From NCBI GenBank assembly GCA_903872185.1, contig CAIQJL010000004.1:1-36537 (forward strand): a stretch of 36,537 nt of DNA, in the 5' to 3' direction. The stretch is from an uncultured Bacteroidota bacterium (GTDB lineage Bacteria; Bacteroidota; Bacteroidia; Bacteroidales; GWA2-32-17). How positions within the stretch are numbered: position 1 is the first letter of the stretch; each line of letters begins with the position of its first letter. The notes below the pieces were generated by a model. It was not told the DNA's origin. It ran no database searches and saw only the letters and a list, made by a program, of their open reading frames with translations. Of the stretch, positions 23,034 through 34,000 are shown piece after piece. Both the position numbers and the translations under genes were made by a program.

Positions 23034-26000
23034 ATGAGAAAATTATTGACTTTATTAATTGCTATTGTCTTCAGCAGTGTTACGTGGGGACAAACAATTT
23101 TTACACAGAATTTTGAAAGTGTATGGACATTACCTACAACTTTAACTCCTGCATGGAGTGGAACAACAACTCCTGCAGACAATGTATGGCATCAAAACGC
23201 ATATACTACAGGGTGGGCTTCTACTACCGGAGCATATACTCCTACTGGTGCAAACGCCACAACTGCATCTGCAAGATTTCATACTTATGATGTAGCATCT
23301 GGTGGTACTGGTGATTTTATTACACCAACAATTGATTTTTCTGCTAATGTTGGCATTAAAATAGTTGATTTTTACTATATTAACACTACGGGAACAGATG
23401 TAGTAAACGTTTATCTTTCAACTGATAATGGAGTTACATGGGGAAGTACTCTTAAAACTGTTACAACTGCTGCTGCCTGGACAAAATACTCGGTTATTTT
23501 AGGTTCATCAGCATCTACTCAATGTAAAGTTAAATTTACTGCAACAAGTGATTGGGGAACTACTGACTTAGGAATTGATGAAGTTGTAGTTAGAATTGGA
23601 ATTGCTGGTGATGCAGCACCAACTACATTTACCGCAACAGCAGTTACTCAAACTGGTATGACATTAGGCTGGACTGATAATTCAACAAATGAAACAAGCT
23701 TTAGAGCTTATAGATCAACTGATAATATTTCTTTTGTTTTAGCAGGTGCAGATGTTACTTCAACAACAACCGCAGGAATTGGAACTACATATTCTTTAGT
23801 TCAAACAGGACTTGTGCCAGGAGCAACTTATTACTATAGAATAGCATCAGTTGTTGAGTTAGAATCTGCTTACTTAACTGGAAGTCAGGCTACAAATGCT
23901 GCAGGAGTAATAACTTCAATTGCTTCAGGTAACTGGAGTGCACCAGCAACATGGTCTACTGGAATTGTTCCAACTGCAACAGATAATGTAATAATTGCTG
24001 ATGGACATACAGTAAATATAGATATCACAACACCAACATGTTTAGACTTAACAGTTGGTCAAGGTGTTTCTGGAATTTTAACTTTTACAAGTGCTACAGC
24101 ATCTACTTTAATAGTAAATGGAAGTATTACTGTAGCGGCTGGTGCTAATTTTAATGCAGGAACAACAGTAACAATTATACACAATATTTATTTAGGCGGA
24201 AATACTGCTAACTCACCATATTTTAGTAACCTTACAGTCAACGGATCATTTGATATGTGGGCTACCGCAACTACAGGTAGAGCAACTCTTACATTTTTTG
24301 GAAATCAAAACTCAGTAATTTCTGGTACTGGAACAACTTTGGATTTTAACAACACAAATATTATAAATAAAGGTACTGTTATAGCAACTTCAACAGTTAC
24401 TCCTATTTTACTAGATTTACAAAGAGCATATACCGTACAGGGTGCATCAACTTTAGGTTTTCTTACTACACATACAGCTGGAACTTTAAAAATTAGCGGA
24501 TCTTTTACACAAGCTAACCCTATTTATACCACAGCTAGTTATACCGTTCCTGCAACAGCTGGAATATGGTTAAACAATGCAAATTTTACAGTAACTGCAT
24601 TAACTGGTTCTCCAACTGTTACTGGTCTTTTCAAAGTAACTTCAGGAATTTATAACATTGGTACTGCTGCCGGTAACTCAATGGGTAGTGGTACTGGAGG
24701 TGTATTTATAATTGAAGGTGGAGCAATTAACGTTTCCGGTAGATTTAATCTTACTTCAACAGGTGTTTACTACAATCAATCTGGCGGTACTTTGTCAGTT
24801 GTAACTGTTGCTAATACAACTGTTGCGTCTGCAGGATTTGGAATTACATCAGGTACAAGTTTTTTTGTAATGAGTGGAGGAACTATTGTTTTAGTTCAAA
24901 GAAATAGCGGAATACTTGGATTAACTACTAGAGATTATTATGTAGTAGCTACACCAACTATTACTGGTGGTACTTTACAAGTTGGAAGTGCAGCTACATT
25001 AACTAATTTCAACTTCAGATTATATGGTTATGCACCAAACGTAGTTATTGACAATACAACCAATAATAAGAAAGCTGAAGTTTATCAAACAACAGGTGTA
25101 CTATACGTATTTGGAACATTAACTGTAAACACAGGAACTACTTTTGATTGTTTAGGCATGTCAGGATTCGCTTTAGGCAACGTAGTTAATAACGGAATTA
25201 TTCAAGGTCTTGTTACTGGTAGTCGTTTTGATTTTTCTGGCACTGTTCCTCAAACATATACAGGAACCGGCACATTTGGAACTGCATTAGCTCCATTTAT
25301 CGGAACCGGTGTAGGTATTGCCAACACAGCTAACGTAACACTAAGCTCACCTATTATTACTACCCGCGTAAATTTATTTGCTGGTACTTTTATTAACAGT
25401 AATCAAATTACTTTAGGTAATGGTGGTGCTTCAAGTGCTTTTGTTCAAAGAGGTGGAGGAGCTACAAATCCTGCTGGAACATTTGATGTTGCTCCAATTT
25501 TCGCCTATGGAACTGGTGGTATTGGAATTAGCTACTTTACTGCTTCTAATATGACTTCATCAGGTTTTGAAATTCCTGCTTCCCGAATTATTTCTAATGT
25601 AACAATTAATAATTCTTTTGGAGTTACTTTATTAGGTGGTGCTTTAAGTACAGCTGCAATGACAATGACACTTGGAAATATAACAACTACTGCTGCCAAT
25701 CTTTTAACTGTAACCGGAACTGCAACAACAGCAATTACATATACTGCTGGTTATGTTAATGGTCCTTTAGCACGAATTCTTCCTGCTAGTTTAATTACAG
25801 GTTCAACCTATAATATGCCAGTTGGAAAAGGAACATATAATCCATTTGCCTTAGTTAATCCAACAACTAATGCTGGTGGAACTGTAACCGTTCAGGCAGA
25901 AGTTTTTGATGCTAACTGCGGTGGTACTTCTGGAATTTTAATGGGTGCATTAAATTCAAATAGATATTGGGCTGCCTCTTTAACAAGTGGAAACGCTAAC

Positions 26001-29000
26001 TTTACAAATTCACTAATACAACTTAACGATTTACCTCTTGGTGCCGATGCAATTGCTGCTAGCGCAACAGTTGCTGGCGCATATGATATTGTTGGCGGAG
26101 TTACAATTACTGCTACTGCTTCATCCTTAACTTCTACAGCTCCAGCTGCAGCATCACTCCCAGGTTTCTTTGTAATGGGAAATAAAGCTGCTGCTACTCT
26201 AACAAATTTAGCAATTACTCCTTCTGGAAATCAGTGTACAAATGTTGCAAGAACAGTAACCGTTACAGCAACTCCTGGTGGGGGTGCAGTAACTAATGTT
26301 GTAATAAACTATAGTATTAATAGTGTTGCTCAAACAGCAATTACAATGACAAATATACCAGCAACAAATAATTGGACTGGTACAATTCCAACTGTTGTTC
26401 CTGTAAACGCAAACATTACCTGGAGCGTAACTGCTACTGATGCAAATCTTTTAACAAAAACCGCAATTGGTACACCATATACTGACGAACCAGCTTTAGG
26501 TGTAACTGCTGTAGCTACTGCTTCATTAACTTCGGTTTGTAGTGGAAGTCCTACCATATTAAATGTAGCTGTAGCTAAAACAGGTAATGTGGCTATAGGT
26601 ACTGCATTAACTCTTACTAGTGCAACTGCTCAACCAACTGCATTTTGCAACAGATGGGCATCTTATCGTATGCAAACCGTTTACACTGCAGCAGAATTAA
26701 ATGCTGCTGGTTTATTTGCTGGACCTATTTCTGCAATTGCTTACAATATAACAACTTTAGGCGATGCAGCTACCAACGCTAATTTTACTGTAAAAGTTGG
26801 AACTACAGCTTTATCAGCTTTTACTGATTTTATATCAAGTACTGGATTTACTACTGTATTTCCTGCTGCTACATATACCCATGCTGTTGGTGTAAATACA
26901 ATTACATTTACAACACCTTATAATTGGGATGGTACTTCAAATTTAGTTATCGAAGTTAGCCATGATGGTGCTGATTTAACTAATAATTCAATTACTTATT
27001 ATACTGCAACTGTTGGTAATACTGTAGCACATTCTTATAATGGCACTTTAGTAGGAACACCAAGTACAAATAGATTAAATATTGTATTTACAGGTAACAC
27101 TGCTCCATCACCTTCTGCTTATTCTTGGTCTGATGGTTCAATTGTAGTTGGAACAACAAATCCATTAACAGTAAATCCAACTGCCAATAAAACTTACACT
27201 GCTACAGCAACTATTTCAGGTTGTCCAATAGTTTCAAATAATGTTGCTGTAACTGTAAACGCATTACCTGCAACACCTACTGCAAATAATTCATCACAGT
27301 GTGGTGCTGCAGTTCCAAACTGTTCAGTAACTTCAACATCAGGAGCTGGTAGTCCTACATTTAATTGGTATACAGCACCAACCGGAGGAACTCCAATAAC
27401 AGGAAATACAGCAAATTATGGTGATGTGGCAATTACTGTTGCAACACATTTTTATGTTTCAGAATTTAATGGAACATGCGAAAGTCCACGCATTGACGTT
27501 TTTGCAAACGTTGGAGCTGCTCCTGCAATAACTATTACAGCTGACCAAACAGTTTGTAATAACTCTGTTGCATCAATGACAGTTACTTCTACATTATCTG
27601 ATTTTAACTCATACCAATGGAGTCCTGTAACAGATTTATATACTGATGCTGCTTGCACAGTTCCTTATGTTGCATTAGCAAACGCAACTACAGTTTATTC
27701 TAAATCTGCAATTGGAGGTTCAGCTGTTTACACTTGCAATTCACTAAATACAACAACATTCTGTACAAACATTGCAACATCAACAGTAACAACATTACCA
27801 GCAACTAGCCAAGCTATTGCTGTAACTGGCAATAATTTTTGCATGAATGGATCTTCTGTTTTAACAGCTAGTCCAACTATAGGTTATGGTTCAGCTACTT
27901 TCCAATGGCAAAATTCTAGTAATAACATTACTTTTGCCGATATAGCAAGTGCAACTTCTACAACCTATACTACTCCTTTATTATCAAATACTACTTATTA
28001 TAAAATACTCGTTAAAGTTGGTGCAACTACTTGTTCATCTTCAAATGTTGATTCAGTAGTAGTAAATAATCCTTTAATATTATCATCAACTCCTGCAACT
28101 CGTTGCGGAACAGGATCTGTAGCATTAGGTGTAACAGGATCAACAGGATCAACTGTAAACTGGTATGCAGCTTTAACTGGAGGTGTTAGTTTAGCTACTG
28201 GAACAAGTTTTAACACTCCTTCTATTTCAGCTACAACAACTTATTACGCTGAAGCATCAGCTGGTTCACAAACATTTAATACTGGTATTGTATCTGATAT
28301 TCCAGCAAATCTATCATCACTTAGCGGTTATGGAGTATATTTTACATCCGCATTAAATGCAGTAATTAATTCAGTAGATATTTATCCATCAACTGCAGGT
28401 ACTTTGATTATTACCATGAGAGATGGAGCAAGCGCAATTGTTGATACAAGAACATTTACAATAGCTGCTGGTGAAATCAGCAACACAGTAAAAAAGACTT
28501 TAGCATTAGGTTTTAACGTTCCAGCTGGAGCAACTGGCTGGTCTTTAAATTATGATATAGCTATTTACCGTGGAGGTGGAAGTTATGTGTATTCAACTGT
28601 TGTAAATGGTTTCTCAATTACAGGAAATACTATAAATGGAAATAACATTGTAAGTGGCACACGTTATTATTTTTATAACTGGTCATTCTCAAATCCTTGT
28701 TCTGGTTCTCGCGTACCAGTTACTGCAACTGTAAATACTCCTCCAGCAATAACAGTAAGCTCAACTCCTGCTGCAATTTGTTTAGGTCAAAGCACAACTT
28801 TAGATGTATCTAGTGCAAATACTGGATATACTTATTCATGGGCACCAACAACAGTTCCTGCTACAGGTGCTTCAGTTTCTGCTTCTCCTTTAGTATCAAC
28901 AGCATACAATATAACTGCAACTGATATTTCAGGTGGTGCAAATGATGGTTGTGTTGCCACAGCTACAGTAAATGTAACCGTAAATCCTATACCAGAAGGC

Positions 29001-30935
29001 GTAGTTGCAACATCTAGCCAAACTGCAATATGCTCAGGTTTAACAATTAATTTAACTTCTGTTCCTTCGGGTGGAAATGTAACTTTAATTGATGAAAAAT
29101 TTAATGGAGCTACTAACACATTTGTTGCAGTAAATACATCTACAGGTGGAACACCAGCTTTAGCTAACTGGACATTAGAACCAGATGCATATGTTTATGG
29201 AGGCGAAACATTCCATTCAAATGATAACACTCAATTCTATATTACAAATAGTGATGCTCAGGGTAATGGCGGAACAACTGCAACAACTCTTGAAACTCCT
29301 ACTTTTAGCACATTAGGAATGACAAGCTGCTCTTTAAATTTTTATCAATACTTTTACTCTTATACAGGAAGTACAGCTTACGTTGAGGTTTATAATGGCA
29401 CAACTTGGATAGCAGTTGGTACCTATACAACAACTCAGGGAACTTCAGCAGCATTTATAAATACTGTTATTTCTCTTGATTCATATGTTGGTTTATCAAA
29501 TGTAAAAGTTCGTTTCCGTTATGTTGGTGCATGGGCATACTACTGGGCAATTGACAACGTGTTAATAACAGGCGTTAATCCTGCTTTCACATACGCATGG
29601 ACTTCAGTTCCTGCTGGCTTTACTTCAACTAGCCAAAACCCAACTGGCTTAACTCCAACCACTTCAACCCAGTATAATTTAGTAGTTTCAACTCCTGCTG
29701 GATGTACAAATACTGCAAATACATCAGTAACTGTTACTCCTTTGCCAACTATTGCTTTAACTAGCTCAAATGCTGTTACAATTTGCCAAGGTGGAAACAC
29801 TGACATTTCTATAGCATTAACAGGAACAGGTCCATGGACATGGGTTGGAAACGATGGTTCAGGCCCAGCTTCATTTAATGAAACTTCAAGTCCTGTAACT
29901 TTAAATGTTGCTCCAACAGTAAATACAACTTATAGTATTATTTCTGTTACAGATGCAACTGGTTGTTCTAATACTTCAACTGGCGCAGTTGCTGTTACAG
30001 TTCATGATTTACCAATTATTACTGTTACAACTTCTACAAATCCAACTATTTGTGGAGCAAGTGATGGAACTGCAACTGCTAGCGCAGGAACAACATACTT
30101 ATGGAATACAACTCCAAGTCAATCTACACAACAAGCTACTGGTTTAGCTGCAGGAACTTATACAGTAACTGTTTCTGATGGAACATGTGAAAATACTGCT
30201 ACAGTTTCTTTAAACGATCCAGGTGCTCCAACTGTAGGGGTTTTAGCTGATGATAATTCAGTTTGCCCAGGTACTTTAGTAACATTTACTGCTAACGGTG
30301 CAACAGCATACGAATTCTTTGTAAATGGAACATCACAAGGAGCTCCTTCTGCTTCTAGTACTTTTACTTCTTCATCGTTATCTAATGGTGATGTTGTTAG
30401 TGTAGACGGAACTACAACAGGTTGTACCGGAAGTAGCAATTCAATTGACATAACTGTATTTACAGTTAGTACTGTAACAATTTCAGATGTTGCAGGAGTT
30501 TATACTTCAACTGCAACTACCGGAAATCAATGGTATGATGCAAATGGAATATTAGCTAGTGAAATTGGAGCTACTTATACTCCAACCGTAAACGGTGATT
30601 ATCACGTTGTTGCAACAGACGCTAATGGTTGTACTACAACTTCAAACACTTTAAGCTTTGTTCTTTCTTCATCAAATAATGGATTAAGTTCAAGTTTGAA
30701 TATTTATCCTAATCCTGCAAAAGACAAAGTATTTGTTGAAGTTTCTAACTCTAACAATTCACGTATGTCTATTGAATTAATGTCGTTAGATGGAAGAGTA
30801 CTTTATGAAAATTCTTCAGAAGTTTCTGGAAAATTAACAATCAGTATTAACCTTAACGAATACGCTTCAGGAATTTATATGATTAAAGCAGTTTCTGAAA
30901 ATAACAGTTTGGTTCAGAAATTAGTTATTCAATAA
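23034..30935 (+). CDS. Giant secreted multidomain protein with T9SS sorting domain
   Basis: A 2633-residue exported protein. It has a signal peptide (1-19, ending T-W-G). A jelly-roll/MAM-like adhesion module follows (about 22-190: F-T-Q-N-F-E ... G-I-D-E-V-V-V), then a fibronectin type III domain (about 198-285). A G-N-W-S-A-P-A-T-W-S-T-G-I-V-P segment near 298 opens a long repetitive, Thr/Gly/Asn-rich, probably beta-helical part. From about 1080 comes a series of Ig/PKD-like modules with paired cysteines, a second MAM-like module (about 2015-2180, ending W-A-I-D-N-V-L-I-T-G), and more Ig-like modules. The last 80 residues are a type A sorting domain (I-Y-P-N-P-A-K-D near 2557; G-I-Y-M-I-K-A-V; C-terminal L-V-I-Q). 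It is probably a surface adhesin or matrix protein; no catalytic residues are recognised. Confidence 0.85.
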   Translation: MRKLLTLLIAIVFSSVTWGQTIFTQNFESVWTLPTTLTPAWSGTTTPADNVWHQNAYTTGWASTTGAYTPTGANATTASARFHTYDVASGGTGDFITPTIDFSANVGIKIVDFYYINTTGTDVVNVYLSTDNGVTWGSTLKTVTTAAAWTKYSVILGSSASTQCKVKFTATSDWGTTDLGIDEVVVRIGIAGDAAPTTFTATAVTQTGMTLGWTDNSTNETSFRAYRSTDNISFVLAGADVTSTTTAGIGTTYSLVQTGLVPGATYYYRIASVVELESAYLTGSQATNAAGVITSIASGNWSAPATWSTGIVPTATDNVIIADGHTVNIDITTPTCLDLTVGQGVSGILTFTSATASTLIVNGSITVAAGANFNAGTTVTIIHNIYLGGNTANSPYFSNLTVNGSFDMWATATTGRATLTFFGNQNSVISGTGTTLDFNNTNIINKGTVIATSTVTPILLDLQRAYTVQGASTLGFLTTHTAGTLKISGSFTQANPIYTTASYTVPATAGIWLNNANFTVTALTGSPTVTGLFKVTSGIYNIGTAAGNSMGSGTGGVFIIEGGAINVSGRFNLTSTGVYYNQSGGTLSVVTVANTTVASAGFGITSGTSFFVMSGGTIVLVQRNSGILGLTTRDYYVVATPTITGGTLQVGSAATLTNFNFRLYGYAPNVVIDNTTNNKKAEVYQTTGVLYVFGTLTVNTGTTFDCLGMSGFALGNVVNNGIIQGLVTGSRFDFSGTVPQTYTGTGTFGTALAPFIGTGVGIANTANVTLSSPIITTRVNLFAGTFINSNQITLGNGGASSAFVQRGGGATNPAGTFDVAPIFAYGTGGIGISYFTASNMTSSGFEIPASRIISNVTINNSFGVTLLGGALSTAAMTMTLGNITTTAANLLTVTGTATTAITYTAGYVNGPLARILPASLITGSTYNMPVGKGTYNPFALVNPTTNAGGTVTVQAEVFDANCGGTSGILMGALNSNRYWAASLTSGNANFTNSLIQLNDLPLGADAIAASATVAGAYDIVGGVTITATASSLTSTAPAAASLPGFFVMGNKAAATLTNLAITPSGNQCTNVARTVTVTATPGGGAVTNVVINYSINSVAQTAITMTNIPATNNWTGTIPTVVPVNANITWSVTATDANLLTKTAIGTPYTDEPALGVTAVATASLTSVCSGSPTILNVAVAKTGNVAIGTALTLTSATAQPTAFCNRWASYRMQTVYTAAELNAAGLFAGPISAIAYNITTLGDAATNANFTVKVGTTALSAFTDFISSTGFTTVFPAATYTHAVGVNTITFTTPYNWDGTSNLVIEVSHDGADLTNNSITYYTATVGNTVAHSYNGTLVGTPSTNRLNIVFTGNTAPSPSAYSWSDGSIVVGTTNPLTVNPTANKTYTATATISGCPIVSNNVAVTVNALPATPTANNSSQCGAAVPNCSVTSTSGAGSPTFNWYTAPTGGTPITGNTANYGDVAITVATHFYVSEFNGTCESPRIDVFANVGAAPAITITADQTVCNNSVASMTVTSTLSDFNSYQWSPVTDLYTDAACTVPYVALANATTVYSKSAIGGSAVYTCNSLNTTTFCTNIATSTVTTLPATSQAIAVTGNNFCMNGSSVLTASPTIGYGSATFQWQNSSNNITFADIASATSTTYTTPLLSNTTYYKILVKVGATTCSSSNVDSVVVNNPLILSSTPATRCGTGSVALGVTGSTGSTVNWYAALTGGVSLATGTSFNTPSISATTTYYAEASAGSQTFNTGIVSDIPANLSSLSGYGVYFTSALNAVINSVDIYPSTAGTLIITMRDGASAIVDTRTFTIAAGEISNTVKKTLALGFNVPAGATGWSLNYDIAIYRGGGSYVYSTVVNGFSITGNTINGNNIVSGTRYYFYNWSFSNPCSGSRVPVTATVNTPPAITVSSTPAAICLGQSTTLDVSSANTGYTYSWAPTTVPATGASVSASPLVSTAYNITATDISGGANDGCVATATVNVTVNPIPEGVVATSSQTAICSGLTINLTSVPSGGNVTLIDEKFNGATNTFVAVNTSTGGTPALANWTLEPDAYVYGGETFHSNDNTQFYITNSDAQGNGGTTATTLETPTFSTLGMTSCSLNFYQYFYSYTGSTAYVEVYNGTTWIAVGTYTTTQGTSAAFINTVISLDSYVGLSNVKVRFRYVGAWAYYWAIDNVLITGVNPAFTYAWTSVPAGFTSTSQNPTGLTPTTSTQYNLVVSTPAGCTNTANTSVTVTPLPTIALTSSNAVTICQGGNTDISIALTGTGPWTWVGNDGSGPASFNETSSPVTLNVAPTVNTTYSIISVTDATGCSNTSTGAVAVTVHDLPIITVTTSTNPTICGASDGTATASAGTTYLWNTTPSQSTQQATGLAAGTYTVTVSDGTCENTATVSLNDPGAPTVGVLADDNSVCPGTLVTFTANGATAYEFFVNGTSQGAPSASSTFTSSSLSNGDVVSVDGTTTGCTGSSNSIDITVFTVSTVTISDVAGVYTSTATTGNQWYDANGILASEIGATYTPTVNGDYHVVATDANGCTTTSNTLSFVLSSSNNGLSSSLNIYPNPAKDKVFVEVSNSNNSRMSIELMSLDGRVLYENSSEVSGKLTISINLNEYASGIYMIKAVSENNSLVQKLVIQ

Positions 30936-30954
30936 TAATTTTTTCTTACTAATT

Positions 30955-30987
30955 AAAAGCCGTCTCATTTTGAGACGGCTTTTTTTA
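30955..30987 (+). terminator. Rho-independent terminator after the giant gene
   Basis: AAAAGCCGTCTCA (30955-30967), loop TTT, TGAGACGGCTTTT (30971-30983), followed by more T. A 13-bp stem, 20 bp after the stop codon. Its core GCCGTCT is shared with the terminator at 34669. Confidence 0.93.
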
Positions 30988-31003
30988 TTATTGACATTTG
31001 CTA

Positions 31004-31034
31004 TTGATGGTAAAATAAAATCGACTTAACTTTA
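31004..31034 (+). promoter_or_regulatory. Promoter of the 1197-residue protein gene
   Basis: TTG at 31004-31006, exactly 20 nt, then TAACTTTA at 31027-31034. It is nearly the same as the promoter before 34801 (TTG, 20 nt, TAACTTTG), including a CTATTGA-like start. It lies 22 bp before the ATG at 31057. Confidence 0.6.
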
Positions 31035-31056
31035 TCAAAAATTAAATTCCGAATAT

Positions 31057-34000
31057 ATGAAAAAGAACATTTTAGTTTTATTAGCTATTTTTATTGGTTT
31101 GACACATTTTATAAATGCTCAAACAAATCCAACTCCTCAGACTTTACCTTATAGTCAGGATTTTTCAACATTAGCAAGTACCGCTACTGCATACCCCGTT
31201 GGTTGGCAAGGATGGACAATTGGTGTTGTTGGGCCTGTTGCATTTACAACTACTGCACCAACAGCTGATAGAGCATTAATTGCTAATAGTACAGCAGCTA
31301 CAAATTCTGGAAATGTTCATAATTATAACGGCACAATAGGATTTTTAAATTCTACTAGTTTAGATCTATCTGTTGTATTTTCAGTAAATACAACAGGAAA
31401 CTCAAATGTAAATGTGAGTTATGATGTTATGACCATAAGGAATCCTTATGATGGAACTACTAACACTAGAATTAACGAAGTAACTTTACAATACCGAGTT
31501 GGAAATACTGGTGTATTTACAAATTTAACTGGAATAGAATATCAAAATAATACCACTACTCAAACTACAACAGGAGTTACTACTCCTCAGAATTTACAAA
31601 ATAAAACAATTGTACTTCCTACAGCATGTGATAATCAAGCAGAAGTTCAACTTAGATGGGCATCAAGACAAGTTAGTGGTGGTGGAGGAAGACCAAGTTT
31701 TGCTTTTGATAACATCTCTGTAACAAATGGCATTGCAAGTAATGCTGCAGAGATTTTAACGTTTGATATACCATCACAAGTATCAAGTACAGTTAATTCT
31801 TTAGCCGGCACAGTAAATATTGTTATGCCTTTTGGAACTGATGTTACAACTTTAGTCCCTACAATTACATTATCTGCTGGAGCTACAATAATTCCTAATA
31901 GTGGAACCACTCAGAATTTCACAAGTTCAGTAACTTTTGTTGTAACAGCTCAAGATGCAATAACTACAAAAAACTGGACAGTAAATGTAACCGTTCAACC
32001 AGGTAGTAATGCTGCTGAAATTATTTCATTTGATATTCCTACACAACTCTCAAGTACTGTTAATAGCCTTGCAGCTACAGTAAATATAATTATGCCTCTA
32101 GGCACAACTCTTAATGCGCTAATTCCAACTATTATATTGTCTACAGGCGCAACCGTTTCTCCATTAAGTGGAGTAGCACAGGATTTTACAGGTGCTGTTT
32201 CTTATACAGTGACGGCTCAGGATGGCTCAACAACAAAAATTTGGACAATTAATGTTGGAATACAAGCAAATAATCAAGCTGAAATTTTAACATTCGATAT
32301 TCCTACACAAGTTTCAAGTACAATTAATGGACTTGCAACTACAGTGAACATTGTTATGCCTTTTGGAACAAATGTTACAACATTAATTCCAACTATTACT
32401 TTATCAACTGGCGCAACTGTATCCCCACTAACGGGAGTTGCTCAGGATTTTACTAGCAATGTTGCTTATACTGTAACTGCTCAAGATGCAGTCACTACAA
32501 AAACATGGACAGTAAATGTAACGGTTCAACCTGGAAGTACTGCTGCAGAAATAATAACTTTTGACATTGCTGGCCAAACATCAAGTGTTGTAAATACAGG
32601 AACCTCAACAGTAAACATTGTTATGCCTTCTGGCACTATCGTAACAAATCTTACTCCAACAATTACAATTTCTGCAAATGCTACTATTTCACCTAATAAC
32701 GGCATAAGTCAAGATTTTACTTTACCTGTTAATTACATTGTTACAGCACAAGATGGTATAACTACAAAAAACTGGACAGTAAATGTTACTGTTGATTTAG
32801 CCACGATTGTCCTATGGAATTTTCCAAATAATCCAGATGACAGTATAGCTGATGGAGGTATTGCTGCTAATTTAAATAAGTTATTAATTACTAACTCTTC
32901 AGGTGTTGTTGCCTTTGCTTCAGCTGGAGTAACAACAAACTCTGCAAGAAATACTGGCTGGGCAAGTGGAATGGATACAAAATATTGGGAAATTGAATTT
33001 ACAACTGCTGGATTTTCAGACATTACCCTTGCGTCTATTTTAAGATCATCAAGTACAGGCCCAAAAGATTTTAAAGTTCAATATAAAATTGGGACTGGTG
33101 GAACATGGACAGACGTGCCTGCTGCAATAATAACAACTGCAGCAAATTGGACCACTGGAGTACTGCCAACAATGACACTGCCTATTGAAACTTTTAATAA
33201 AACTTCAGTATTTCTTCGTTGGATAATGACATCTGACATAGCAGTTGGAGGAGCGGCTGTTGTTGCTGCTGGTGCTTCAAATATTGATAATATTATTATT
33301 AAAGGAATACCATTATTAGTTAATAATGCTGCTGAGATTTTAACTTGTGATATTCCTACACAAGTTTCAAGTGTTGTTAATAGCACAAATGCAACTGTAA
33401 GTATTATTATGCCTTATGGAACAGTACTTACTTCATTAATTCCAACAATTACATACTCAACAGGAGCAACAATAGCCCCATTAAGTGGAATTGCTCAAGA
33501 TTTTACCTTACCTGTGAATTATCTAGTAACTGCTCAAGATGGAATAACCACAAAAAACTGGACAGTTACAGTAACATTGGCTCCTGCTCCGAGTAATGCT
33601 GCTGAAATTATTACTTTTGATATCCCAACTCAGGTTTCTTCTACTATTACAAGTGCATCATCAACTATAGATATCTTATTACCTATTGGGACAAATGTTA
33701 CCGCATTAACTCCTTCAATTACAGTATCTGCAGGTGCAACAATTTCTCCATTAACTGGAGTTGTGCAAGATTTTACAAACCCTGTTACATATATTGTTAC
33801 TGCTGAAGATGGAGTTACTTCAAAAACATGGACAGCGACAGTTTCATTAGTTATTGCACCTCTTGCAATAGTTGAATGGAATTTCCCTAACAACCCAGAT
33901 GATTCAATTGCTGATGGAGGAATTACTGCTAATTTAACAAAAGGGTTAGCGTCAAATACTGGAAATTTAGCTACTTATATTCCTAGCAGTGCAGCTGGTG

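Noticed and set aside
26330-30451. Several antisense frames of 60-100 codons within the giant gene
   Set aside because: They follow from the Thr/Ala-rich codon use of the sense strand and start and stop without signals.
31741-33860. CRISPR-like regular spacing
   Set aside because: Periods of about 267 bp are in-frame protein repeats, not short repeats with unique spacers.
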